The position numbers and the translations under genes are program-made. Below, piece by piece: positions 17,897 through 25,724 of a DNA stretch of 64,000 bases; position 1 is the first letter of the stretch; every line of letters begins with the position of its first letter. Source of the stretch: Streptomyces sp. HSG2 (GTDB lineage Bacteria > Actinomycetota > Actinomycetes > Streptomycetales > Streptomycetaceae); the NCBI RefSeq assembly GCF_016598575.1, contig NZ_CP066801.1:1-64000 (forward strand), given 5' to 3'. A model generated the notes under the pieces. That model was not told the DNA's origin, did no database searches, and saw only the letters and a list, made by a program, of their open reading frames with translations.

Positions 17897-18649
17897 TCAC
17901 ATGACGGAGACGCCGCTGTCGATGCTGACCACCTGACCCGTCATGCAGTCCTGGTCGAGGAAGAGCGACACACCGCGGGCGACCTCCTCCACCGTGACGA
18001 ACCGCGGCACCGGCGCCTTGCTGGCCATGTCCTCCACGACCCGCACCGGGAGGTCCTGGGTCATACCCGTGATCATGAACCCCGGCGAGAGAGCGTTCAC
18101 TGTCACCCCGCGTCGCCCGCACTCGGCGGCCAGCGTCCGGGTCATACCGATGACCCCGGCCTTGGACGCGGAGTACGCCGTCTGCCCCGCGGTGGCGATC
18201 AGGCCCGAGGGCGAGACGACGTTGACGATCCGGCCCCAGCGCCGGCGCAGCATGTGCGGCAGCGCGACCCGGCAGGTGTGGAACGTGCCCAACATGTTGG
18301 TCCGGATGACCTCGTGCCAGTCGTCCGGGGACTGCATCGCCATGAGGGCGTCCCGGCGGATCGCCCCGTTGTTGACCACGACCTCGATCGGCCCGAGGGC
18401 CTCCTCGACGCGGCCGTACAGATCCTTGACCTCCTCCCAGGACCCCACGTCCGCGCCGACGACCACGGAGTCGTGCGTCAGCTTCGCGCGCACGGCCTCG
18501 GCCTGTGAGGCCGCGCTGCGGTAGTGCACGGCCACTCGGCAGCCCAGCGCGTCCAGCTCCACCGCGAGCGCCTGCCCGAGCCCGCCGGAAGCGCCGGTGA
18601 CCAACGCCACCGGCGCGGCGGGGCGCTGCCCGGCTCCTTGTACGCTCAC
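17897..18649 (-). CDS. 3-oxoacyl-ACP reductase (FabG-type SDR)
   Basis: A 250-residue short-chain dehydrogenase. GTG 18649 overlaps the KAS III stop (GTGA). It has the NADP loop TGASGGLG, NNGA, the catalytic Ser in VVSPSGL and Tyr/Lys in YSASKAG, and a typical PGFMITGMT region. It reduces beta-ketoacyl-ACP to 3-hydroxyacyl-ACP. It is the last gene of the three-gene ACP-KAS III-KR operon and should work with the MaoC dehydratase of the other operon. Confidence 0.9.
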   Translation of the reverse strand: MSVQGAGQRPAAPVALVTGASGGLGQALAVELDALGCRVAVHYRSAASQAEAVRAKLTHDSVVVGADVGSWEEVKDLYGRVEEALGPIEVVVNNGAIRRDALMAMQSPDDWHEVIRTNMLGTFHTCRVALPHMLRRRWGRIVNVVSPSGLIATAGQTAYSASKAGVIGMTRTLAAECGRRGVTVNALSPGFMITGMTQDLPVRVVEDMASKAPVPRFVTVEEVARGVSLFLDQDCMTGQVVSIDSGVSVM

Positions 18650-19629
18650 GCGGCACCCCCCCAACGCATCAGCACCGAACCCCAGGTCATCCCCGCGCCG
18701 AACCCCGCGAACAGCACGAGTTCCCCGGGGCGGATCCCCCCGGCGTCCAGCGCCTCGGCGAGGGCCAGCGGGATGGAGGCCGAGGCGGTGTTGCCGTACC
18801 GCTCCAAGTTGGTCACCAGGGCCTCCGGCCGCAATCCAGTGTGCTGGAGTACGGAGTTGATGATGCGGATGTTCGCCTGGTGCGGGACGACGTGGTCCAC
18901 CTCGGTGGGCGTGACCTTGGCGCTCTCCAGGGTCTCCCGCACCGTGCGGACCGTGAAGCGGACCGCGTGCAAGTAGATCTCGTTGCCCTTGATCTGCGCG
19001 TAGTGGAGCCCCTGCGCGACCGTCTCCGGAGTGGTGGGCATCCGGCTGCCGCCGGCCGGCACCTTCAGTGCGTCGGCGCAGGAGCCGTCCGCGCCCAGGT
19101 TCCACGCCAGTACCGGGTCCCCCGGTCCCGGCACGAGCACCACCGCGGCCGCTCCGTCCCCCACCAGAATGGACAGATCGCGGTCGGCCGGGTTGGCGGT
19201 CAGCGTGTGCGTGTCCGACCCGATCAGCAGGATCGGCCGGCGGTCCATGCGCAGGATGCCCATGGCCGCGACCAGGCCGTACACGAAGCCCGCGCACTCG
19301 GAGTTGACGTCCATGGCCCCGCCGCCGATGCCCAGCTCGTGGTGGACGAAGGCGGAGGTCGCGGGCGAGGGCTGCTCGGGTGTGGCTGTGGCCACGATCA
19401 GATGGGCTATGTCGGCACCGGTCAGACCGGCCTTCTCCAGCGCCGCGCGGCCCGCCTCGACAGCCAGCGAGGCGGTGGTCTGGCCGGGGTCGACCGCCCG
19501 CCGCTCGCGGATGCCGCAGCGGCTGACGACCCAGTCCTCGTCGACCCCGAAGCGGTCCGCCAGTTCGGCGCTGGTGATGACGCGTTCGGGCAGGGCCGTG
19601 CCCCACCCCGAAATGTCGAATCCACTCAT
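18646..19629 (-). CDS. Beta-ketoacyl-ACP synthase III (FabH-like)
   Basis: A 327-residue enzyme from ATG 19629. The KAS III triad is intact: Cys112 (NSECAGFVYG), His250 (VVPHQANIRI) and Asn280 (RYGNTASASI). It makes the first decarboxylative condensation between a starter acyl-CoA or acyl carrier and malonyl-ACP. Clusters that carry their own FabH usually use an unusual starter. It lies 11 bases after the ACP gene, so these two probably act together. The starter is not predictable from sequence by eye. Confidence 0.9.
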   Translation of the reverse strand: MSGFDISGWGTALPERVITSAELADRFGVDEDWVVSRCGIRERRAVDPGQTTASLAVEAGRAALEKAGLTGADIAHLIVATATPEQPSPATSAFVHHELGIGGGAMDVNSECAGFVYGLVAAMGILRMDRRPILLIGSDTHTLTANPADRDLSILVGDGAAAVVLVPGPGDPVLAWNLGADGSCADALKVPAGGSRMPTTPETVAQGLHYAQIKGNEIYLHAVRFTVRTVRETLESAKVTPTEVDHVVPHQANIRIINSVLQHTGLRPEALVTNLERYGNTASASIPLALAEALDAGGIRPGELVLFAGFGAGMTWGSVLMRWGGAA

Positions 19630-19640
19630 GTGACGTACTG

Positions 19641-19901
19641 TCAGCGCTCGGCCGGCTGAGGAACGAGCTCCATCAGCTTCTTGTGCACGTCCTGCATGGT
19701 GGTGGTGTCGTCCAGGTCCGCGAAGAGCGACTCGTCGGCGGGGATGTCGGGGTGCTCGTTCTGGAAGTTGTAGAGCCACTCCATCAGGTCCAGCGAGTCC
19801 ACATCCGCGATGTGCTGGATCGGCGCGTCGGGGGTCACCTCGGTGGCCCCCGAGACTGCGGCGAGCTGCTGCGCGAGTTCCTCGACGGTCGGCAGTGCCA
19901 T
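19641..19901 (-). CDS. Acyl carrier protein
   Basis: An 86-residue acidic carrier; ATG 19901 follows AGAGGAA. The phosphopantetheine serine is Ser36 in ADVDSLDLMEWLYNF, and the Met-rich continuation differs from housekeeping AcpP (DSLDxVE). Second carrier of the cluster, distinct from the proline carrier at 11.0 kb. It heads a leftward operon with KAS III and ketoreductase and is preceded by SARP-type repeats. Confidence 0.88.
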   Translation of the reverse strand: MALPTVEELAQQLAAVSGATEVTPDAPIQHIADVDSLDLMEWLYNFQNEHPDIPADESLFADLDDTTTMQDVHKKLMELVPQPAER

Positions 19902-19955
19902 GGTTGTTCCTCTCTGAACGCGACGGACGGTCGTGTCCGCATGGAAGCCGCTCCT

Positions 19956-20008
19956 CGCAATCCAGCCGCAACAGCGCGGTCACACCGTGGTGTTGCGGTC
20001 GGATTGCG
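19956..20008. promoter_or_regulatory. Paired SARP-type repeats in divergent promoter (sites B and C)
   Basis: Site B (minus strand, 19973-19956) reads TGTTGCGGCTGGATTGCG and faces the ACP gene 54 bases away. Site C (plus strand, 19991-20008) reads TGTTGCGGTCGGATTGCG and faces the methyltransferase gene 90 bases away. Each holds TTGCG twice at an 11-base period. Together they form a 53-base near-palindrome (16 of 18 arm positions match). Both resemble site A at 16465-16482. Confidence 0.65.
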
Positions 20009-20098
20009 CTGATTCGCTTGGCTCACCCCCAGCACGGTTCAGGCGGCCGGACGGCGCGAGAGCGCCTCGACGGCCGAAGCTGCGAAGAGAGGGCGAGG

Positions 20099-20983
20099 AT
20101 GGCGACGATTGCCTCCCACACCGGGGAGCCGGAGCTGGACGCGGTCCGCCACCACTACGAGGTGGGAAACGAGTTCTACCGTCTGCTGCTGGGCCCCAGC
20201 ATGATGTACAGCGGGGGCTACTGGGAGCAGGGCGAGGGCCTGGTCGAGGCTCTGGACGTGGCGCAGGAACGCAAGCTCGACGTGTTCGCCGATCTGGCGC
20301 GGGCGGCTGGACGCAACCGCGTGCTCGACATCGGATGCGGCTGGGGCACCCTCGCCCACCGCCTCACCACGAAGCACGGCGTACGGGAGGCCGTGGGCCT
20401 CACCCTGAGCCGTACCCAGGCCACCTATGTGGCGGGACTCGGCAACCCGGCCATCACCACCCGGGTCGAGAGCTGGTCGGAGCACCGCGCCCCCGGCGCG
20501 TACGACGCCGCCTTCTGCGTCAACGCCCTGGAGCACTTCGTCCCCTCCAGCCTCCCCCCGAAGGAGCGGACCAAGCGCTACCGCTTCTTCTTCCAGCAAA
20601 CGCACGAGGCGCTGGTCCCGGACGGCCAGTTCGTCCTGCACACGATGACCGCCGAGGCCCAACCCATCGGGCGGAAGATCCTGGCGGACCTGAAGTTCCT
20701 CCAACGCTCCGAGTTCACCGGGATGCACATCCCGCACCTGCACGAGCTGGCGGCGGCGACCGAGGGCCTGTTCGAGGTCGTGGAGCTGGTCAACGAGCGC
20801 GAGGCGTTCGCCCGCGCCTGCCGCGCCTGGCTGGCCCGGCTCGCCGAGCGGCGCGACGAGGCGGTCGCGCTGGAGAGCGAGGAGGTGGTCGCCCGCTTCG
20901 AGCGCTACCTGGACATCTTCGCGTACACACTGGAGGACCGCTTCTTCAACAACTTCCGGCTCACGCTGGCCCGCAAGGGGTGA
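20099..20983 (+). CDS. SAM-dependent C-methyltransferase, cyclopropane-fatty-acid-synthase family
   Basis: A 294-residue enzyme from ATG 20099. Features: YEVGNEFYRLLLGPSMMYSG (the CFA/mycolate-methyltransferase entry motif), SAM loop VLDIGCGWGTLA and GLTLSRTQ. It is about 90 residues shorter than CFA synthase and lacks an obvious lipid-binding N-terminal domain, which suits a soluble or carrier-bound substrate. Members methylate or cyclopropanate C=C bonds and also do C-methylation in antibiotic pathways. It is first in the rightward operon, just after SARP site C. Confidence 0.85.
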   Translation: MATIASHTGEPELDAVRHHYEVGNEFYRLLLGPSMMYSGGYWEQGEGLVEALDVAQERKLDVFADLARAAGRNRVLDIGCGWGTLAHRLTTKHGVREAVGLTLSRTQATYVAGLGNPAITTRVESWSEHRAPGAYDAAFCVNALEHFVPSSLPPKERTKRYRFFFQQTHEALVPDGQFVLHTMTAEAQPIGRKILADLKFLQRSEFTGMHIPHLHELAAATEGLFEVVELVNEREAFARACRAWLARLAERRDEAVALESEEVVARFERYLDIFAYTLEDRFFNNFRLTLARKG

Positions 20984-20988
20984 GGGGC

Positions 20989-22500
20989 GTGGCAGAGGCA
21001 CCCATGGAGCCCGCACGCGACCTGCGAGTGGCGGTGATCGGCAGCGGCTTCTCGGGACTCGGGACCGCGATCCGGCTCCAGCAGCAGGGCATCGAGAACT
21101 TTCTCGTCTTCGAGCGGGCCAACGAGGTCGGCGGCACCTGGCGGGACAACACCTACCCCGGCTGCGCCTGCGACGTGATGTCGCACCTGTACTCTTTCTC
21201 CTTCGCGCCGAACCCCCACTGGAAGAGCACTTTCGGCAAGCAGCGCGAGCTGTTCGACTACCTGCGCGACTGTGCCGACCAGTTCGGCGTGCGCTCCCGC
21301 ATCCGCTTCCGGCACGAACTCACCGAGGCGCGCTGGGACGACCTGCACAAGCGCTGGCTGCTGACCACGACCGGCGGGAACTACACGGCCCAGGTGCTGG
21401 TCACCGGCACCGGCTACCTCAGCGAGCCGGCCATCCCCGACATCCCTGGCCTGGCCAGCTTCGAGGGCGAGGTCTTCCACTCAGCGCAATGGCGCCACGA
21501 CCTGGACCTCACCGGCCGCCGGGTCGCCGTGATCGGCACCGGCGCCTCCGCCATCCAGTTCGTGCCCGCCATCCAGCAGGAGGTCGGCCACCTGGACCTC
21601 TACCAGCGCACCCCGCCCTGGATCGGGCCCAAGAACGACAAGGTCAACAGCGCCCTGCAGACCCGCCTGCTGACGTCCGTGCCCGGCTATCAGCGCTTCC
21701 GGCGGAACTTCAACATGTGGGGCCGGGAGATCCTCGCCTTCGTCATGGCGCGCCCCGCGCTCGCCGCGAAGATGCAGAAGATGGCCTCCGACCACCTCAA
21801 GAAGAGCGTGCCGGACGAGCGGCTGCGGGCGGCGCTCACGCCCGACTACATCATGGCCTGCAAGCGCCTGCTCTTCTCCGACACGTACTACCCGGCGATC
21901 CAGCAGCCCAACGTGGAACTGGTCACCGACGGCATCGCCAAGGTCACGGCCGACGCCGTGGTCACCGCCGACGGCCGGGAACGGCCGGTGGACACGATCA
22001 TCCTCGGGACGGGCTTCGAGGCCGTACGGCGCCCGATCGCGGAAAGGCTCTTCGGGCGCGACGGCGTCAGCCTCAAGGAGGCGTGGAGCGAGGGCATGAA
22101 CGCCCACCGCGGGACCTGCGTGACCGGCTTCCCCAACCTCTTCATGCTGCTCGGGCCCAACACGACCCTGGGACACTCCTCCCAGGTGATCATGATCGAG
22201 GCGCAGATCACCTATCTGCTCGACGCCCTGCGGACGATGGACCGCCGCGGGCTGGCCAGCGTGGAAGTGCTCCCCGATGCCCAGCGGACCTACAACGAAC
22301 AGCTCGAACGACGGCTCAGCGGCACCGTGTGGAACGCGGGCAACTGCCGGAGCTGGTACCTCGACGAGCACGGGCGCAACCCGTCCATCTGGCCCACGTA
22401 CACCTGGCGCTTCCGCCGGGCCGCCAGGCGCTTCGACCCCGCCGAACACGCTCTGAGCACCACGGAGGACTTGCGCGCCCCCGTGCCCGCCGCGTCCTGA
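20989..22500 (+). CDS. Baeyer-Villiger flavin monooxygenase
   Basis: A 503-residue flavoprotein. GTG 20989, five bases after the methyltransferase stop, has AAGGGG upstream; ATG 21004 is an alternative start. It has the FAD loop GSGFSGLG, the Baeyer-Villiger fingerprint FEGEVFHSAQW (FxGxxxHxxxW), the NADPH loop GTGASA and a late GTGFEA. It should insert oxygen next to a ketone using NADPH and O2. An alpha-aminoketone or beta-keto intermediate from the oxoamine synthase or ketosynthase could be its substrate; this is inference. Confidence 0.88.
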   Translation: MAEAPMEPARDLRVAVIGSGFSGLGTAIRLQQQGIENFLVFERANEVGGTWRDNTYPGCACDVMSHLYSFSFAPNPHWKSTFGKQRELFDYLRDCADQFGVRSRIRFRHELTEARWDDLHKRWLLTTTGGNYTAQVLVTGTGYLSEPAIPDIPGLASFEGEVFHSAQWRHDLDLTGRRVAVIGTGASAIQFVPAIQQEVGHLDLYQRTPPWIGPKNDKVNSALQTRLLTSVPGYQRFRRNFNMWGREILAFVMARPALAAKMQKMASDHLKKSVPDERLRAALTPDYIMACKRLLFSDTYYPAIQQPNVELVTDGIAKVTADAVVTADGRERPVDTIILGTGFEAVRRPIAERLFGRDGVSLKEAWSEGMNAHRGTCVTGFPNLFMLLGPNTTLGHSSQVIMIEAQITYLLDALRTMDRRGLASVEVLPDAQRTYNEQLERRLSGTVWNAGNCRSWYLDEHGRNPSIWPTYTWRFRRAARRFDPAEHALSTTEDLRAPVPAAS

Positions 22501-22541
22501 CGACCACGTACCCGCGACCGACGAGACACGGAGTTTCCCCG

Positions 22542-24050
22542 ATGATCCTGCACACTCCCTCCCGCAGAGCGGTCCTCGGCACAGTGGGAGCCGCCGCCAC
22601 TGTGATCGGCTGGAACGCCACCACTGGGAGCTGGGCATGGGCCGCCGACAGCGCCCGCCGTCCCGGCGACCAAGTCGTGCCCGTCCCCGACCTCGACGGC
22701 ACCCTCACCACCGACACCTCCCAGTTCGACTCCTACACCCACGACTTCGGCCGCCTCGTGACCGGCACGGTGCCGTGGGCGGTGCTCACCCCCGGATCGG
22801 TCCAGGACATCGCCAAGATGATCGGCTACGCCAGGACGAACGGGCTCAAGCTCGCCGTCAATGGCCGCGGTGGCACCGGCGGGGACCTGGAGTCCCACTC
22901 CTGCTACGGCCAGGCCGCCGTCTCCGGGGGCATCTCGGTGAATGCCCGGGGCATGGCGCGCATCCTGTCCACCGGCTCCGACTCCGTCACCGTGGAGGCG
23001 GGCGCGACCTGGGCGGAGATCACCGACCACCTGCTCCCCCGGGGCCGTACGCTGCCCGCCCTGCCCGACTACCTGCGGCTCTCCGTCGGCGGCACCATCA
23101 GCGTCGGCGGCATCGGCCTGACCATGGGCACCGAGGGCCTGGTCGCCGACAACGTGCGGTCGATGGTGGTGGTGACCGGCACCGGCGAGGTGGTCACCAC
23201 CTCGCCGAACCGTCGGCCCGAGCTGTTCCGCACCGCGCTGGCGGGCGGCGGACAGGTCGGCGTCATCGTCCAGGTGACCCTGCGGACCGTGCGCGCCGCC
23301 GAACGGGCCACCGTCTTCAGCCTGTTCTACAACGATGTCGCCTCCTTCATGGAGGACTCCGAGATCCTGCTGGCGGACCACCGCTTCCAGATGCAGGGCG
23401 GCGAGATGGTCCAGCGCCCGGACGACTCGGGCTGGCGCTACAAGATCGAGGCGGTCGCCACGTACTCCGGCGGCCAGATCCCGGACCGCGCCCAGTTGCT
23501 GCGGGGACTGCGGGACGTACGCGCCGACGCGCACATCGATGACTTCGCGCTGCGCGACTACCTCTTCCGCGTGGACGGCTTCGAGGCGTACCTGAAGGAC
23601 GTCGGCCACTGGTACCAGCCCAAGCCCTGGCTGAGCCTTTTCCTGCCGCGTTCCTCGGCCGCGCGCTTCCTGCGCCTGGCGGAGGCCGAGCTGACGCCGG
23701 ACGGGCTGGGCGCGGGGGCGCTGCTCAGCTACCCCTACCTCACCTCCAACGTCACCGCCCCCATGGCCGTGCAGCCAACGGAGCGGGTGGGCTACCTCTT
23801 CGACCTGCTGCGCTTCCCGCACCCCGGAACCGGGGCCGACGACATCTCCCGCATGGTGCAGCAGAACCGCTGGCTGTACGACCGGGCGGTGGAGATGGGC
23901 GGCAAGCGGTGCCTCGTCGGCGCGGTGCCCGGGCTGACCAACGCCGACTGGCGCCGCCATTTCGGCCCGGCGTACCGGGCGCTGAGCGAGGCGAAGCGGC
24001 GCTTCGACCCCGGCAACGTCCTCACCCCCGGCCAGGGTTTCTTCGGCTGA
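22542..24050 (+). CDS. Tat-exported FAD-linked oxidase, cytokinin-dehydrogenase-like
   Basis: A 502-residue protein from ATG 22542. Residues 1-33 are a Tat signal (SRRAVLGTVGAAATVIGW ... AWA). Then come a PCMH-type FAD domain (LRLSVGGTISVGGIGLTMGT) and a C-terminal domain with VGHWYQPKPWLSLFLPRS like cytokinin dehydrogenases, ending FDPGNVLTPGQGFF. The flavin-attachment loop reads NGRGGTGGDLESHSCYGQ; ordinary relatives have GRGHSxxGQ, so this loop carries an insertion of about six residues before the probable His. Export implies a late oxidation outside the membrane, or a folded protein retained on the envelope. Confidence 0.82.
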   Translation: MILHTPSRRAVLGTVGAAATVIGWNATTGSWAWAADSARRPGDQVVPVPDLDGTLTTDTSQFDSYTHDFGRLVTGTVPWAVLTPGSVQDIAKMIGYARTNGLKLAVNGRGGTGGDLESHSCYGQAAVSGGISVNARGMARILSTGSDSVTVEAGATWAEITDHLLPRGRTLPALPDYLRLSVGGTISVGGIGLTMGTEGLVADNVRSMVVVTGTGEVVTTSPNRRPELFRTALAGGGQVGVIVQVTLRTVRAAERATVFSLFYNDVASFMEDSEILLADHRFQMQGGEMVQRPDDSGWRYKIEAVATYSGGQIPDRAQLLRGLRDVRADAHIDDFALRDYLFRVDGFEAYLKDVGHWYQPKPWLSLFLPRSSAARFLRLAEAELTPDGLGAGALLSYPYLTSNVTAPMAVQPTERVGYLFDLLRFPHPGTGADDISRMVQQNRWLYDRAVEMGGKRCLVGAVPGLTNADWRRHFGPAYRALSEAKRRFDPGNVLTPGQGFFG

Positions 24051-24118
24051 CCCACCGCGGCCCCGGGCCGCTCCACGAGAACGGCCCGGCCCCGTCGATT
24101 CCGTGAGGAGGAGTACAG

Positions 24119-24631
24119 TTGAAAACCTATGACCTCGTCGACGAGACGTTGCTCGCCGCCGGCCAGGACACGGTCTGGGAGTCCCTCGTGGGGGAACTCG
24201 CAGGCGCCGCCCGGTGGTGGGTGCCGGACAACACGTTCCAGCCGGTGAACGGCGCCCCGGACCGGGTGGGCGCGCTCACCCGGGTCACCGTTCACACCAA
24301 GGGCGTGGACAAGGGCGGCAAGAAGATCCGGTTCACCGCGCGCACGACCGCCGTGGAGCCGGGCAGGCGTCTCGCCCTCGAGTACGTGGAGGGGGCCTTC
24401 CGCGGCACGGCGGAGTTCACCCTCGCCCCGCTGGACGACGGCGGCACTCAACTGGCGATGCGTTTCCGGGCCCGGCCGCACGGCGGACTCGCCGTCTTGG
24501 CCCGGCTCGTGGACATCGGCGCGCAGCACACCCGCGCCACCCGGGCGGCGTTCGGCCGGCTCGGTCGCCTGCTGCCCGCCGCGCCGACCCCGGCTGGTTC
24601 CGCCGCCCCGCTCCCCGAGGTCTCCCGGTGA
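24119..24631 (+). CDS. SRPBCC / polyketide-cyclase-like protein
   Basis: A 170-residue START-fold protein. I chose TTG 24119 because GAGGAGGAG lies just upstream and no in-frame ATG or GTG is near. The N-terminal ETLLAAGQDTVWESLVGELA, the central TARTTAVEPGRRLALEYVEG and the C-terminal amphipathic helix LARLVDIGAQHTRATRAAF match the SRPBCC pattern. Such proteins bind hydrophobic ligands; some close or aromatise polyketide rings. Its stop overlaps the next gene's GTG. Confidence 0.78.
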   Translation: MKTYDLVDETLLAAGQDTVWESLVGELAGAARWWVPDNTFQPVNGAPDRVGALTRVTVHTKGVDKGGKKIRFTARTTAVEPGRRLALEYVEGAFRGTAEFTLAPLDDGGTQLAMRFRARPHGGLAVLARLVDIGAQHTRATRAAFGRLGRLLPAAPTPAGSAAPLPEVSR

Positions 24632-25509
24632 CCGCGCCCGCCCCCGGTGAGACGTACCTCGGTACCGAGGACGGGGCCCGGCTGGCGGTCTCCGTCCTGG
24701 ACCCGCTGGAGCGGGGCGACGAGGACCGGCCCCCGGTGGTGCTCGCCCACGGCTGGGGCGGTAGCCGCCGGATCTGGAGCCCGGTGACCGACCGGCTGCT
24801 GCGGCGCGGCTTCCCGGTGGTCGCCTATGACCTGCGGGGTCACGGCGCCTCCACGTTGGGCGCCCACGGGGTGACCGCAGCCGCGATGAGCGCTGACCTT
24901 GCGGCGGTCGTCCGGTACGCGGGAGGCGCGCCGCTCGTCGTCGGCCACTCCGGCGGCGGATTCGCGGCGCTCGCCCTGGCGGCCGCGCCTGAGCCCGATG
25001 CCCGCCCGGTGGGTCTGGTCCTGGTCGCCTCGGCGGCGCACGACCAGGACACCCCCGAGAACGAAGCGCGGATGATGGAGGCGCTGCTCTTCTCCTGGGC
25101 CCTGCGCCGCCCCACTGTGGGCCGGGCCCTGCTGCGGCAGATGACGGGCGCGGCGCTGGCCCCCCGGCTGCGCGAGGTCAATCGGCAGTTGTTCGCCTCG
25201 ACCGCGCCGGAGGTGCGGGCGGCTTGCTTCCGCTCCTCCCGGGGCATGGACCTGCGGGCCGCTCTCGCGGACGCGCGGCTGCCCGCCGCGGTCCTGGCGG
25301 GCGAGGCCGACCGGGTCATCCGGCCCGAACTGGGCCGGGAGCTGGCGTCGGCCCTCCCGGACGCCGTGTTCACGTCGATCCCGCGTGCCGGGCATGTCCT
25401 GCCTCTGGAGCACCCGGAGGCCGTGGCCCAGGCCGTCGCCCGGATCGCCGAACGGGCCGTGGAGCGGGCCCGCACCACCTGGGGCGCCGAGGAGACGGGC
25501 ACCCTGTGA
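24628..25509 (+). CDS. Alpha/beta hydrolase (haloperoxidase/esterase-like)
   Basis: A 293-residue protein from GTG 24628, overlapping the SRPBCC stop. It has LAHGWGGSRRIW, YDLRGHGAS, the nucleophile Ser in VVGHSGGGFA, an acid residue in LAGEADRVI and His in RAGHVLPLEHPEAV. It fits the broad lactonase/esterase/perhydrolase group. It could release or lactonise the Baeyer-Villiger product or hydrolyse an ester. It is the second hydrolase of the cluster and not closely similar to the one at 5.1 kb. Confidence 0.82.
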   Translation: MTAPAPGETYLGTEDGARLAVSVLDPLERGDEDRPPVVLAHGWGGSRRIWSPVTDRLLRRGFPVVAYDLRGHGASTLGAHGVTAAAMSADLAAVVRYAGGAPLVVGHSGGGFAALALAAAPEPDARPVGLVLVASAAHDQDTPENEARMMEALLFSWALRRPTVGRALLRQMTGAALAPRLREVNRQLFASTAPEVRAACFRSSRGMDLRAALADARLPAAVLAGEADRVIRPELGRELASALPDAVFTSIPRAGHVLPLEHPEAVAQAVARIAERAVERARTTWGAEETGTL

Positions 25510-25598
25510 GCAGGGTCCTCCCCGGCCCGTGCACTGTCCGGGACACCGTCCGGTGCACCGCCGGGGCCGTCCCAGCGCCGGGTGACGAGGAGGGCCCG

Positions 25599-25724
25599 GT
25601 GCGGATCCGTACGGGGGTCGTGGCGCCCCGTACGCCGGGCCTCACCCCGCTTCCCGTACGGGCCGACGCGCCGCTCCGCGTGCGAGGCGTCGTGCCGTTC
25701 GCCGTACGGACGGACGTGCCGTGA
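25599..25724 (+). CDS. Possible small upstream gene coupled to PPTase
   Basis: A 41-residue frame (VRIRTGVVAPRTPG ... RTDVP) starting at GTG 25599 with an excellent GAGGAGGG site 4 bases upstream. Its TGA overlaps the PPTase GTG by 4 bases. It has no recognised domain and is Arg/Val/Pro-rich. The DNA contains several CCGTACGG-like palindromes. Either a leader peptide coupling PPTase translation, or a non-coding leader with a chance frame. Confidence 0.35.
   Translation: MRIRTGVVAPRTPGLTPLPVRADAPLRVRGVVPFAVRTDVP

Noticed and set aside
19956..20008. Transcription terminator hairpin
   Set aside because: The dyad lies between divergent gene starts, not gene ends, and each arm is a direct repeat with an 11-base period, so an operator explains it better.
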